DNA of 64,000 nt from Sphingosinicella terrae (GCF_003347635.1 NZ_QDFY01000016.1:1-64000); one strand, 5' to 3'; shown: positions 53,985-62,840, counted from the first letter of the stretch. Translations and numbers: made by a program. The notes: generated by a model not told the origin, from the sequence alone.

Positions 53985-54682
53985 TGGCCAATGACCAGGC
54001 ACCGCCCCGGGGCGGGTGGAAGCTCGCGCTCGTCGGCGCCCTCGTCGGGATCCTGATCGGCGCCGGCGCGATGCTGCTCGCCAACGGCTATTTCGTGCGC
54101 AGCTACCTGCTCGAGAATCCGGAGATCCTGCCGGAGGCGATGGAGCGGTTGCGGGCGCGCGAGGCCGCAGAGGCGGTGGGCCGCAACCGTGCCCTGATCG
54201 AGCGGCCCTATCACGGCGCCTGGGCCGGCGCGGCCGATGGCGACGTCGTCCTCGTCGAGTTCTTCGATTATGCCTGCGGCTTCTGCCGCGCCTCCAATGC
54301 GGACGTCGAGCGGCTGCTGCGCGAGGATCCGCGGCTCAAGGTGGTCTGGCGGGAATATCCGGTGCTCGGGCCGGCCAGCGAGCAGGCGGCCATTGCCAGC
54401 CTCGCCGCCGCCCGCGCCGGGCGGTTCAAGCCCTTCCACGACCGACTCTTCGCCGCCGGCCGCCCGACCGAGCCGGCGATCGCCGCCGCCATCCAGGCCG
54501 TGGGCGTGGCCGGCGCCGAGCTCACCGACGAGGCGCGGGCCGAGCTCCAGCGCAATTTCGAGATCGGCCGGGCCATCGGTGCCAGCGGCACGCCCACCTT
54601 CGTCATCGGCGATCGGGTGCTGCAGGGAGCGGTCGGCTACGAGGCGCTCAAGGAAGCGGTGGAGGCCGCGCGGGAGAGCTAG
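53984..54682 (+). CDS. DsbA-family thiol:disulfide oxidoreductase, membrane-anchored
   Basis: A 232-residue protein with an N-terminal membrane helix (WKLALVGALVGILIGAGAMLLANGYF) and a thioredoxin/DsbA fold: ALIERPYHGAWAGAADGDVVLVEFFDYACGFCRASNADVERL with CGFC at residues 98-101, the helical insert, and the cis-Pro loop GTPTFVIGDRVLQGAVGYEAL. It resembles BdbD/ScsC/Com1-like proteins and would oxidise or isomerise disulfides in the periplasm. It begins within the last codon of the BepA-like gene. A heptanucleotide array begins at its stop codon. Confidence 0.92.
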   Translation: MANDQAPPRGGWKLALVGALVGILIGAGAMLLANGYFVRSYLLENPEILPEAMERLRAREAAEAVGRNRALIERPYHGAWAGAADGDVVLVEFFDYACGFCRASNADVERLLREDPRLKVVWREYPVLGPASEQAAIASLAAARAGRFKPFHDRLFAAGRPTEPAIAAAIQAVGVAGAELTDEARAELQRNFEIGRAIGASGTPTFVIGDRVLQGAVGYEALKEAVEAARES

Positions 54683-54785
54683 GGACTGGGGACTGGGGAC
54701 TGGGGACTGGGGACTGGGGACTGGGGACTGGGGACTGGGATAGGTTCCTGTTCTACCAGTCCCCAGCCCCCAGCCCCCAGTCCCC
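54682..54785. repeat. Heptanucleotide array with inverted partner array (copy 2)
   Basis: Eight exact tandem heptamers (GGGACTG frame) run 54682-54737, beginning on the last base of the DsbA-like stop codon. After about 20 bases an inverted array of four heptamers (AGTCCCC, AGCCCCC, AGCCCCC, AGTCCCC) runs 54758-54785, ending two bases before the rlmE stop. The array fills the whole gap between two convergent genes and can form a hairpin, so it may serve as a two-way terminator. Same design as 26183-26315. Confidence 0.88.
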
Positions 54786-54787
54786 AA

Positions 54788-55447
54788 TCACCCCTTGAAT
54801 CCCTGCGCCACCACATACCATTCCGACGATCCCTTGCGGCTCGCCGGCGGCTTGGCATGCTTCACCGTGGCGAAGCGGCGCTTCAATTCGGCCACCAGGG
54901 TCGAATCCGCGCCGCCGGCGAGCACCTTGGCGACGAAGGCGCCGCCCGGCCGGAGCACCTCGCCGGCGAATTCGAGCGCGGCCTCGACCAGGCCCATCGT
55001 CCGCAGATGATCGGTCTGCGGATGGCCGACGGTGTTGGCGGCCATGTCCGAGAGGACGAGGTCGACCGGCCCGCCGAGCGCGGCCTTGAGCCGCTCGGGC
55101 GCGGCCTCGTCCATGAAGTCCAACTGCATGATCTCGGCGCCGTCGATCGGATCGGTCGGCAGCAGGTCGATGCCCACCACCGACGCCTGCGGCGCCTGGT
55201 GGCGCACCACCTGGGTCCAGCCGCCGGGCGCGATGCCGAGGTCGACCACCTTCCTCACCCCCTTGAGGAAGCCGAATCTCTCGTCCAGCTCGATCAGCTT
55301 GTAGGCGGCGCGCGATCGATAGCCCTCCGCCTTGGCCCGGCGCACATAGGGGTCGTTGAGCTGCCGCTCGAGCCAGCGCGTCGAGCTCAGCCGCCGTCCC
55401 TTCGCCGTGCGCACCCGAGTCCGCGGCCCTGATCCCGATCGAGTCAT
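54788..55447 (-). CDS. rlmE: 23S rRNA (uridine-2552-2'-O)-methyltransferase
   Basis: RlmE (FtsJ/RrmJ) methylates the ribose of U2552 in the ribosomal A loop late in 50S assembly. The 219-residue protein has the catalytic K-D-K-E set in context: [16 protein letters not shown], motif [50 protein letters not shown] and [14 protein letters not shown]. It is slightly extended at the Arg-rich N-terminus. It starts four bases after the ppx stop, so the two form an operon. Confidence 0.95.
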   Translation of the reverse strand: MTRSGSGPRTRVRTAKGRRLSSTRWLERQLNDPYVRRAKAEGYRSRAAYKLIELDERFGFLKGVRKVVDLGIAPGGWTQVVRHQAPQASVVGIDLLPTDPIDGAEIMQLDFMDEAAPERLKAALGGPVDLVLSDMAANTVGHPQTDHLRTMGLVEAALEFAGEVLRPGGAFVAKVLAGGADSTLVAELKRRFATVKHAKPPASRKGSSEWYVVAQGFKG

Positions 55448-55451
55448 CGCT

Positions 55452-56498
55452 TCAGATCGGATGGCCGTCGCGCGCCATGAGCGAGCGCAATATCCCCTCG
55501 CGAATGCCGCGGTCGGCGACGCCGAGCATCTCCGCCGGCCAGATGTCCATTATCGCCTCGAGGATGGCGCAGCCGGCGACGACCAGGTCGGCGCGCTCGT
55601 GACCGATGCAGGGAAAGCGCGAGCGCTCCTCGTGGCTCATGCCCGAGAGCATCTCGCTGATCTCGCGCATGGCGGCGGCGGGCATTCTCAGGCCGTCGAC
55701 GGCGCGCCGGTCGTAGCTGGGCAGAGCGAGATAGACGCTGGCAAGCGTGGTGACGGTGCCGCTCGTCCCCATCAGCCTGATGTCCTCCTTGCTCGCCGGG
55801 AGCAGCTCGGAAAAGCGGCGGAAGGCGTGGCGGACGCGCTCGCGCATGCGCACATAGGCGGCGAGCCGCTCCTCGCGGTTGGGAAAGTCGCGGCCCTCGC
55901 TCTCGGTCAGCGAATAGACTCCCCAGGGCGCGCTCCACCAGCATTTGATCCTGGGCTCGCCGCCGTCCGTGTCGATCAGCACCAGCTCGGTCGATCCGCC
56001 GCCAATGTCGAAGATCAGAGCGGGCCCGTCGCCCGGCTCGAGCAGCCGATGGCAGCCGAGCATGGCCAGCCTGGCCTCCTCCTCGGGCGAGATGATGTCG
56101 AGGCAGATGCCGGTCTCGCGCCGGACGCGCTCGACGAACTGGCGGCCGTTGACCGCGCGTCGGCAGGCCTCGGTCGCGACCGATCGGGCGAGGCTGACCC
56201 GGCGCCGCTTCAGCTTCTCGGCGCAGACGGAGAGCGCCGCCACCGCGCGGTCCTGAGCCGCTTCGCTGATCTTGCCGCTGGTCGCCATGCCCTCGCCGAG
56301 CCGGACGACTCGCGAAAAGGCGTCGATGACGGTGAACCCGCTCTCGCAGGGGCGCGCCACCAGAAGCCGGCAATTGTTGGTGCCGAGATCGATGGCGCCA
56401 TAGGTGTGACGCTGGGCGCGGGGGCGGGGCGGGGGGAATTCCGCCGACACCGGATCCTGAGCCGGCGCTTGCGGAGCCATTGCGGCTTGCTGCGGCAT
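55452..56498 (-). CDS. Ppx/GppA family phosphatase
   Basis: A 348-residue member of the ASKHA-fold exopolyphosphatase/guanosine pentaphosphatase family. It has the first phosphate loop [24 protein letters not shown], the [19 protein letters not shown] segment, the catalytic Glu in [12 protein letters not shown], and the second loop [15 protein letters not shown], then [14 protein letters not shown]. It lacks the C-terminal HD-like domain of the 500-residue forms. Substrate may be polyphosphate or pppGpp; sequence alone does not decide. Start ATG 56498 has a Pro-rich lead of 30 residues; a later Met (56480) is possible. Confidence 0.9.
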   Translation of the reverse strand: MPQQAAMAPQAPAQDPVSAEFPPPRPRAQRHTYGAIDLGTNNCRLLVARPCESGFTVIDAFSRVVRLGEGMATSGKISEAAQDRAVAALSVCAEKLKRRRVSLARSVATEACRRAVNGRQFVERVRRETGICLDIISPEEEARLAMLGCHRLLEPGDGPALIFDIGGGSTELVLIDTDGGEPRIKCWWSAPWGVYSLTESEGRDFPNREERLAAYVRMRERVRHAFRRFSELLPASKEDIRLMGTSGTVTTLASVYLALPSYDRRAVDGLRMPAAAMREISEMLSGMSHEERSRFPCIGHERADLVVAGCAILEAIMDIWPAEMLGVADRGIREGILRSLMARDGHPI

Positions 56499-56641
56499 GA
56501 CCGGACTTCTCTTATTCTTTTCGTTTCAGGCAGCCGGAGCCGCCCATTGACTTGAGACCTTTCTATACGAAGGCGCAAAATGCGGCAAGCGCAGCCCGGG
56601 ACGGGGGAAATTGCGGAAGCGGCAGCGCGGCGAGACCGGCG

Positions 56642-56670
56642 TTGACAGCGTCCGCCGGCCTTCCTATCTC
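56642..56670 (+). promoter_or_regulatory. Sigma-70 type promoter of tRNA-Gln
   Basis: Consensus TTGACA (56642-56647), a 17-base spacer and TATCTC (56665-56670) place the transcript start near 56677, five bases before the mature tRNA. This is the best housekeeping promoter in the window. Confidence 0.8.
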
Positions 56671-56681
56671 GCGGCCCTCGC

Positions 56682-56755
56682 TGCCCCGTCGTCTAATGGT
56701 AAGACTACGGACTCTGACTCCGTCAATCGTGGTTCGAATCCACGCGGGGCATCCA
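56682..56755 (+). tRNA. tRNA-Gln (anticodon CTG)
   Basis: Acceptor TGCCCCG (56682-56688) pairs with CGGGGCA (56745-56751); discriminator T and encoded CCA (56753-56755). Anticodon arm ACGGA-CTCTGAC-TCCGT gives CTG for CAG codons, the favoured Gln codon in GC-rich genomes. T arm is CGTGG-TTCGAAT-CCACG. A strong promoter lies just upstream. No clear terminator was seen downstream. Confidence 0.97.
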
Positions 56756-56884
56756 TCATTCCGGGGTCTGGCCCGCGCCTGCTGCTGGGCTTCGTGCCGC
56801 CGTTGGATGCCGCGCCGCGCCGCTTCGGAAATGCCCCGGTCCGATCAGACCGCCGGTAGATCGGCGTCGCCGGTATGGCCCCGT

Positions 56885-58582
56885 TCAGCCCGTCCCGTCG
56901 AGCACCTGGCGTATCTTGGCCGCCAGCCCATGGTAGGTGAAGGGCTTGTTGATGAGCGCCACGCCGGGGTCGAGGCGACCGTTGTGGACGATGGCGTTGC
57001 GCGTATAGCCGGTCGTGTAGAGGAGCTTCAGGTCCGGCGCGATCCTGCGGGCGGCGTCGGCCAGCTCCCGGCCGTTCATTCCGCCGGGAAGCACGACGTC
57101 GGTGAACAGGAGGTCGATATCCGGCCGGTCGCGGAGCCGGTCCAGCGCCGACGGCCCGTCATGCGCTTCCAGCACATCATAGCCGAGCTCGACGAGGATG
57201 CCGCGCGAAAGCTCGCGTAGCTCGTCATGGTCCTCGACGACGAGAATCGTCTCATCTCCGCCGGCGACGCGCGTGGGACGGGGTGCCGTCGCGGCCTCGA
57301 CGGCCGCCGCCTCCATGTGACGGGGCAGATAGAGCTTCACCGTCGTTCCGAGCCCCGGCTCGCTGTAGATGCGGACATGTCCGCCGGACTGGCGGACGAA
57401 GCCGTAGACCTGGCTGAGCCCGAGCCCGGTTCCCTTGCCGGCTTCCTTGGTCGTGAAGAACGGCTCGAAGACGTGCTGGAGCGTCTCGGCATCCATGCCA
57501 CATCCGCTGTCCGAAACGGCGATCATCGCATATTGGCCGGAAGGAACGGGTTCCGCCGGGCCGTCGACACAGGTGTCGTCGAACCGGACGTTGCCGGTCT
57601 CGATCGTGAGCTTGCCGCCTTCCGGCATGGCGTCGCGCGCATTCACCGCCAGATTGACGATCGCGCGCTCGAGCTCGTTCGGATCGGCGTGGGCGTTCCA
57701 CAGATCTGCCGCGGCGGCGGTTTCGAGCGCGATCGTCTCGCCCAGCGTCCTCCGCAGCATGTCTGAAAGGCCGGCGATGAGCTTGTTCGCGTCGACCGGC
57801 TTCGGATCGAGCGGCTGCCGGCGCGCGAACGCGAGCAGGCGCGAGGTCAGTGTCGCGGCGCGCTCCGCGCCCTGGAAGGCGGCATCCCTGAAGCGTCGGA
57901 TGCGCGCGATCTCGGGTGTTTCGGGCATCTTCTGGAGGAGGCGGTTCATGCCGTCGAGACTGCCGATGATGACCGTCAGCAGGTTGTTGAAGTCGTGGGC
58001 GACTCCGCCCGTCAGTTGGCCGATCGCCTCCATTTTCTGGGCTTGTCGCAGCGCTGCCTCGGCGCGAAGGCGTTCATCGACTTCCCCGGCAACGCGCTCC
58101 GCAAGCTCGCGATTCAATTGCTGCAGGGCTTCGGCGGCCTCCCTGGCGGCTTCGCGCGCGGCGAGCAGCTCCTTTTCGTAGCGGCGGCGGTCGCTGGCGT
58201 TGAAGACGGTGACAAGGTTGAAGGCCGGCCTCCCGTCGGGATTCCGCCTTTGAGTGATGTTCACCAGGGACGGCAGCCGCTCGCCGCCGGCCACGACGAT
58301 GTCGAAGGCGATCTCCTTCACCTCGCCCTGCATCTGCAGCAGCGGCGCGAAGTGCGTGTCGTGGTAAATCTGTCCCGGCAAGGTGAGGAGAGACCGAAAG
58401 CGCCGTCCCACCAGCTCCTCGTCGGAATAGCCGGTCCATCTCCGGAAGGTCCGGTTCACCCGGGCGATCTCGCCGTCCGGCAAGGTCGTCAGGTATCCGC
58501 ACGGCGCTTCCTCGTAGAGCTCTGTCGTGTCCGGAAGCATCGGGTGGGAAGGGCCCGGCCTCATGTCGCCGGTCAGAGCCAT
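56885..58582 (-). CDS. Cytosolic PAS hybrid histidine kinase (PAS, HisKA, HATPase, receiver)
   Basis: A 565-residue kinase without membrane helices. Order: PAS domain (about residues 20-130; APCGYLTTLPDGEIARVNRTFRRWTGYSDEELVGRRF, QIYHDTHFAPLLQMQGEVKEIAFDIV), coiled coil, H-box GGVAHDFNNLLTVIIG with phospho-His about residue 196, N-box NLAVNARDAMPEGG, G-boxes SDSGCGMD and GKGTGLGLSQVYGF, and a C-terminal receiver (ILVVEDHDELR, TDVVLPGGMNG phospho-Asp, NKPF Lys). The PAS is of the kind found in RsbP, and the gene overlaps that of an RsbQ-like hydrolase. Start ATG 58582 overlaps the hydrolase stop; ATG 58564 is an alternative. No DNA-binding partner is adjacent. Confidence 0.92.
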   Translation of the reverse strand: MALTGDMRPGPSHPMLPDTTELYEEAPCGYLTTLPDGEIARVNRTFRRWTGYSDEELVGRRFRSLLTLPGQIYHDTHFAPLLQMQGEVKEIAFDIVVAGGERLPSLVNITQRRNPDGRPAFNLVTVFNASDRRRYEKELLAAREAAREAAEALQQLNRELAERVAGEVDERLRAEAALRQAQKMEAIGQLTGGVAHDFNNLLTVIIGSLDGMNRLLQKMPETPEIARIRRFRDAAFQGAERAATLTSRLLAFARRQPLDPKPVDANKLIAGLSDMLRRTLGETIALETAAAADLWNAHADPNELERAIVNLAVNARDAMPEGGKLTIETGNVRFDDTCVDGPAEPVPSGQYAMIAVSDSGCGMDAETLQHVFEPFFTTKEAGKGTGLGLSQVYGFVRQSGGHVRIYSEPGLGTTVKLYLPRHMEAAAVEAATAPRPTRVAGGDETILVVEDHDELRELSRGILVELGYDVLEAHDGPSALDRLRDRPDIDLLFTDVVLPGGMNGRELADAARRIAPDLKLLYTTGYTRNAIVHNGRLDPGVALINKPFTYHGLAAKIRQVLDGTG

Positions 58583-59361
58583 TGCCGGATTGCGGCGATG
58601 GTCTCCTCCGGCGCGCTGAGATTGGGACAATGGCCGGTCGCCTTCATGAGCACGAGCTCGCTGCCCGGCAGCCGGCTCTGGACATAGCGTCCGACCGGCT
58701 CCGGAGCGATCACGTCATCCGAGCATTGAAGGATGAGACAAGGTGTGCGCACGTCCTCGAGATCGTCGCGATTGTCCGACAGGAAGGTCACCCTGGCGAA
58801 GTGCTTGGCGATTTCGGGGTCGGTACGGCAGAAGCTGTTCGTCAGTTCCTCTGCCAGCTCCGGCCGATCGACATTCCGCATGATCTGGGGCGCGAGCATG
58901 CTCGACCAGCCGAGATAGTTGCTGTCCATGAACTGGAGGAGCTCCTCGATGTCGCCGCGGGCGAAGCCGCCGACATAATCGCCGTCGTCGATGTAGCAGG
59001 GGGACGGGCCGACCAGCACGAGGCGAGAGAGGGCGCCGGGATCGCGCTTGGCGGCGATCAGGCCGATCATGGCGCTTACCGAATGGCCGACGAACACCGC
59101 GTCCCGGATTTCCAGCGCGCGGCAGATCTCGAGCACGTCCTGCGCATAGCCCTCGAGCGATCCGTATTTGTCCGCGTCCCAGGCTCCAAGATGGGATCCG
59201 CCATTGCCGACATGGTCGAACAGCACCACCCGATGGGTCGGCTCGAAGGCTGGCGCGACATAGCGCCACATATGCTGGTCGCAGCCGAATCCGTGGGCGA
59301 ATATGATGGCCTGCTGCCCTCCGCCGGCGACTTTGACATTGTTTCGTACCAAGGGATCCAT
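58573..59361 (-). CDS. RsbQ-like alpha/beta hydrolase
   Basis: A 262-residue alpha/beta hydrolase closely similar in recall to Bacillus RsbQ and the plant KAI2/D14 receptors: FAHGFGCDQHMWRYVAPAFEPTHRVVLFDHVGNGGS, GYAQDVLEICRALEI, nucleophile GHSVSAMIG (Ser94), VGPSPCYIDDGDYVGGF, FCRTDPEIAKHFARVTFLSDNRDDLEDV, acid CSDDVIAP (Asp215/216) and TGHCPNLSAPEETI (His244). RsbQ supplies or makes a small ligand sensed by the PAS domain of RsbP in the energy-stress pathway. Here the downstream partner is a histidine kinase. GGAG precedes ATG 59361; the stop lies inside the kinase start. Confidence 0.92.
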   Translation of the reverse strand: MDPLVRNNVKVAGGGQQAIIFAHGFGCDQHMWRYVAPAFEPTHRVVLFDHVGNGGSHLGAWDADKYGSLEGYAQDVLEICRALEIRDAVFVGHSVSAMIGLIAAKRDPGALSRLVLVGPSPCYIDDGDYVGGFARGDIEELLQFMDSNYLGWSSMLAPQIMRNVDRPELAEELTNSFCRTDPEIAKHFARVTFLSDNRDDLEDVRTPCLILQCSDDVIAPEPVGRYVQSRLPGSELVLMKATGHCPNLSAPEETIAAIRQWL

Positions 59362-59504
59362 GCGCTTCTCCGTCAGAGGCGGCCCGAAGCAGTAGACGTC
59401 CTGTCCTTTCTTGTCATGAGTCGCGGGACGAGGCGTTGGACGCAGGCCCCATCGACGCCGAAGGTCGGGCATCTTATGGGTGCGTAGGCGTGCGGGGGTG
59501 AGCG

Positions 59505-60422
59505 ATGGAAGAGGTTCTGGCGGAGGTGGCGGCGGCCGTGGAGCCGCATCGCGGGGCCGGGAAGATCGCGGACTATATCCCGGCGCTGGCCCGCATCGAT
59601 CCGCGGCACTTCGCCATCGCCGTCGCCGATCGCGAAGGGCGTGTCCACGGCGCCGGCGATTGCGACCTGCCATTCTCGATCCAGTCCATCTCCAAGGTCT
59701 TCACCCTGGCCCTCGCGCTCGAGCGGGTCGGCAGCGGCCTGTGGGACAGGGTCGGGCGCGAGCCCTCGGGCAGCGCCTTCAACTCGATCGTCCAGCTCGA
59801 GCACGAGCAGGGCAAGCCGCGCAATCCGCTCATCAATCCGGGCGCCATGGTCGTCACCGACCAGCTGATCGGCGAGGGCGGCGCCGATGCCGCGATCGCG
59901 CGACTGCTCGACTTCCTGCGCGCGCAGGCGGGGGACCCGGGCATCGAGGTGGATGCCGAGGTGGCGGAATCGGAATCGCGCACCGGCGCCCGCAACCGCA
60001 GCCTCGCCTGGTTCATGAAGAGCTTCGGCATCCTCGGCAACGACGTCGAGACGGTGCTCTCCGCCTATTTCCGCCACTGTGCGCTGGCGATGAGCTGCCG
60101 TCAGCTCGCGCGAGCGGGCCTCTTCCTCGCCTTCGATGGCCGCGATCCGGTGTCGGGGCGCGAGGTGATGCCCTGGCACCGGGCACGGCGGATCAACAGC
60201 GTCATGATGCTGTGCGGCCATTACGACAATAGTGGCGAGTTCGCGTTCCGCGTCGGCCTTCCCGGCAAGAGCGGCGTCGGCGGCGGCATCCTCGCCATCG
60301 CGCCCGGCCACGGATCGGTCGCCGTCTGGTCGCCCGGCCTCAATGAGGCCGGCACCAGCGCGGTCGGCGCGCTGGCGCTGGAAGCCCTCGTCGATCGAAC
60401 CGGCTGGTCGGTGTTCGTCTAG
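59505..60422 (+). CDS. glsA: Glutaminase
   Basis: A 305-residue serine-dependent beta-lactamase-related glutaminase converting glutamine to glutamate and ammonia in the cytosol. Key motifs: [21 protein letters not shown] with Ser61 and Lys64, [46 protein letters not shown] (Tyr/Asn-type region), and the C-terminal [34 protein letters not shown]. Length is normal. Divergent from the RsbQ-like gene by 143 bases. Roles in acid stress or nitrogen supply are usual. Confidence 0.95.
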   Translation: MEEVLAEVAAAVEPHRGAGKIADYIPALARIDPRHFAIAVADREGRVHGAGDCDLPFSIQSISKVFTLALALERVGSGLWDRVGREPSGSAFNSIVQLEHEQGKPRNPLINPGAMVVTDQLIGEGGADAAIARLLDFLRAQAGDPGIEVDAEVAESESRTGARNRSLAWFMKSFGILGNDVETVLSAYFRHCALAMSCRQLARAGLFLAFDGRDPVSGREVMPWHRARRINSVMMLCGHYDNSGEFAFRVGLPGKSGVGGGILAIAPGHGSVAVWSPGLNEAGTSAVGALALEALVDRTGWSVFV

Positions 60423-60509
60423 ATCCCGGCGAATCCGTTTGGACCCTGGAGACTTGTCGGGCGCGCAGGGGGATGGTCTAGTGTCGGCCGAACTTGGGGG
60501 AGCGGGGAC

Positions 60510-61904
60510 TTGCGACGCTTGATGGCTCGGTCGGCTTATGGCTTCCAGTTCTTCCTGCTAGCGGCCTCGATCGGCACCGAGGCGTGGGCACAGCCGTTGC
60601 CGCCGGCCTCGGCGGAGGCGGCAAGGTTCGCCGCCGAACATGGCCAGGCCTGGGGGCTGCTCGCCACGCTTCCCGGGAGCGCGTGGCAGCTCATGAACAG
60701 CCAGATCGTCTCTTACCGTTGGGACGAGCCGGGGCGTACGATGATCGAAGTGGACGAGGCCACCGGCGAGGTCTTCCGGTGGACGCTGCAGCCGGACGGG
60801 ACGATCGAGCGCCTGCTTCCCGACGGCAGGCGCACTGCGAACGTCGTTAATCCCGACGGCACCATCACCCAATATAGCGCCGACCGTTCCCAGCGGCAGA
60901 CGGTCCGCGCGCTCGGACCCGTCTTCATGAACGTCTTCGAATATCTCGAGGATGGCCGATGGACCCGGCATCCGCCCTATGACTGGTTCAAGTGGCGGAT
61001 GACGGACGCCGAGATCCGTGTGGCGCGGGAGTCGCTCGCCGCAGCCTCGGACAGGGGGGCGGTCCTTGACGAGCTACTCGGGCGCTTCCGCGGCAGCACG
61101 GTCGTGCAGATGGCCGAGGCGAGGCTGGCTGCCCATTCCGAGGCGATCAGGCGCCAGCAGGCGGGTGCTTCGGAGGCCGTCGCCGACAGCGGCTCGCCGC
61201 CTCGAGTCCAGTCCGATGGGCCCCGCGTCGCGCTGGTCGTGGGCATCGGCGCCTATGGAGCGATGGGCGATCTGCCGAACCCGGTCAACGATGCCCGGGC
61301 TATGGCGGCGAAGCTGCGCCAGATCGGCTTCGATGTCGTCCTGATGACCGATTCCGACCAGCGCTCGCTCTACGATGCGATCCAGGATTTCGGCGGCCGC
61401 CTGGGGCAGGCTGGCAGGACGGGCACAGGCCTGTTCTATTTCGCTGGTCACGGCATGCAGTCGCGCGGCGAAAACTATCTGATCCCCATCGGCGCCGCGA
61501 TCTCTCGCGAAGCCGATCTGGTCGGCCAGGCCGTCTCCGCTAACGCGGTGCTCGCCCAGATGGAGGAGGCCGGGTCGGCGACGAACATCATCATCCTCGA
61601 TGCGTGCCGCAACTTGCCGATGGCGCGCAGCTTCCGCAGCGGTGGCGCCGGCCTGTCCCAGATGGATGCCCCGAACGGCAGTTTCATCGCCTACTCGACG
61701 GCGCCCGGGTCCGTCGCCGCCGACGGTGCCGGAGCGCATAGTCCGTTTGCGGCCGCATTGATCGAGGAGATCGCGCGGCCGGGCCAGCCGATCGAAGGCG
61801 TCTTCCGGAACGTGCGCCGAGCCGTTCTCGAGACGACCGACGGTGCCCAGACGCCTTGGGATAGCTCGTCCCTCGTCAACGTCTTCCAGTTCGTGCCTTC
61901 CTGA
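60510..61904 (+). CDS. Secreted caspase-like (peptidase C14) protein
   Basis: A 464-residue exported protein. Signal segment MRRLMARSAYGFQFFLLAASIGTEAWA, then about 200 residues of unassigned sequence with strand-rich EVDEATGEVFRWTLQPDGTIERLLPDG repeats, a helical linker, and a C14 caspase domain from residue 238: RVALVVGIGAYGAMGDLPNPVNDARAMAAKLRQIGFDVVLMTD, catalytic His314 in FYFAGHGMQ and Cys366 in IILDACRNLP, and GSFIAYSTAPGSVAADG. Bacterial orthocaspases cleave after Arg or Lys. The N-terminal part could be a sensor or binding domain. Start is TTG 60510 after GGGGAGCGGGG; ATG 60522 is an alternative. Confidence 0.88.
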   Translation: MRRLMARSAYGFQFFLLAASIGTEAWAQPLPPASAEAARFAAEHGQAWGLLATLPGSAWQLMNSQIVSYRWDEPGRTMIEVDEATGEVFRWTLQPDGTIERLLPDGRRTANVVNPDGTITQYSADRSQRQTVRALGPVFMNVFEYLEDGRWTRHPPYDWFKWRMTDAEIRVARESLAAASDRGAVLDELLGRFRGSTVVQMAEARLAAHSEAIRRQQAGASEAVADSGSPPRVQSDGPRVALVVGIGAYGAMGDLPNPVNDARAMAAKLRQIGFDVVLMTDSDQRSLYDAIQDFGGRLGQAGRTGTGLFYFAGHGMQSRGENYLIPIGAAISREADLVGQAVSANAVLAQMEEAGSATNIIILDACRNLPMARSFRSGGAGLSQMDAPNGSFIAYSTAPGSVAADGAGAHSPFAAALIEEIARPGQPIEGVFRNVRRAVLETTDGAQTPWDSSSLVNVFQFVPS

Positions 61905-62003
61905 GCGCCGCATCCCGATCCGGGCGAGGCCGTCGCCCGAGTCCCGACCCGGCCGCAGGTGCCGGGATTGACTGGCGGACAGCGTCGGCCAGTGTGCGTG
62001 TCC

Positions 62004-62822
62004 ATGTCCACGCCGGCGCCTCCCTTCACCCGCTTTGCTCTCTGCGAAGACCTCGTCCGCCTCGGCATCGGCCGCGGGGACCTCGTCATGGTCCATGCCG
62101 CCTGCCGCCAGGTCGGCCCGGTGCTCGGCGGCCCTGACGCCATCGTCGATGCCTTGTACGATGCGGTCGGCCCCGACGGCACGATCATGGCCTATCTCGA
62201 CTGGGACGCGCCGTGGGAGGATCTCGTCGATGCCGACGGACGCGTCCGTCCCGAATGGCGCCCACACGTCCTTCCCTTCGATCCGGCGCGGACCCGCGCC
62301 GCGCGGGAGAACGGGACGCTGCCAGAATTCATCCGGACAACCCCCGGTGCGCTTCGAAGCGGAAATCCCGGCGCCTCGATGGCGGCGATCGGGCGGCTGG
62401 CCGAATGGCTCACCGCCGATCATCCGCTCGATTACGGCTACGGCCCCGGTACCCCGCTGGCGCGGCTGGTGGAAGCCGGCGGCAAGGTGCTCATGCTCGG
62501 CGCCCCGCTCGACACGATGACTTTGATGCACCACGCCGAGCACCTCGCCCAGCTGCCGGGCAAGCGCGTGCGCCGTACCGAGGTGCCGTTCGCGGCCGCG
62601 AGCGGCGTCGAATGGCGGGTGATCGAGGAATATGACACCTGCGATCCGGTCGTCGATGTGCTGCCCGAGAATTTCATCGAGCGGATCGTCGAGGCCTATC
62701 TCGCCACCGGCGCCGGGAGGCGGGGCGAGGTCGGCGAGGCGCCATCCGTGCTGGTCGAGGCGGCGGATATCCTGCCCTTCGGCGTCGCCTGGCTCGAGCG
62801 GATTGGCGCCACCGGCTGCTGA
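62004..62822 (+). CDS. AAC(3) family aminoglycoside N-acetyltransferase homologue
   Basis: A 272-residue protein of the Antibiotic_NAT (AAC(3)) fold: LVRLGIGRGDLVMVHAACRQVGPVLGGPDAIVDALYDAVGPDGTIMAYLDWDAPWEDL, LPFDPARTRAARENGTLPEFIRTTPGALRSGNPGASMAAIGRLAEWLT, GYGPGTPLARLVEAGGKVLMLGAPLDTMTLMHHAEHLA, and ADILPFGVAWLERI. These match the acquired AAC(3)-II/III enzymes along their length. Enzymes of this type acetylate N3 of gentamicin-like drugs from acetyl-CoA; chromosomal homologues may use other amines. No mobile element lies nearby and base composition is like the neighbours, so it looks resident. ATG 62004 is chosen over GTG 61959 because it begins near the family start. Confidence 0.85.
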   Translation: MSTPAPPFTRFALCEDLVRLGIGRGDLVMVHAACRQVGPVLGGPDAIVDALYDAVGPDGTIMAYLDWDAPWEDLVDADGRVRPEWRPHVLPFDPARTRAARENGTLPEFIRTTPGALRSGNPGASMAAIGRLAEWLTADHPLDYGYGPGTPLARLVEAGGKVLMLGAPLDTMTLMHHAEHLAQLPGKRVRRTEVPFAAASGVEWRVIEEYDTCDPVVDVLPENFIERIVEAYLATGAGRRGEVGEAPSVLVEAADILPFGVAWLERIGATGC

Positions 62823-62840
62823 AGGATAACTTCAAAGGCC

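Noticed and set aside
54682-54785. Regular repeats considered as a CRISPR array
   Set aside because: Units are 7 bases with no unique spacers, and no cas genes are nearby.
61905-62003. GGGCGA/TCGCCC hairpin after the caspase gene as a terminator
   Set aside because: Only six base pairs and no T-run; too weak to list.
62004-62822. The AAC(3)-like gene as a recently acquired resistance cassette
   Set aside because: No insertion sequence, integron site or composition shift in the flanks; gene context looks stable.
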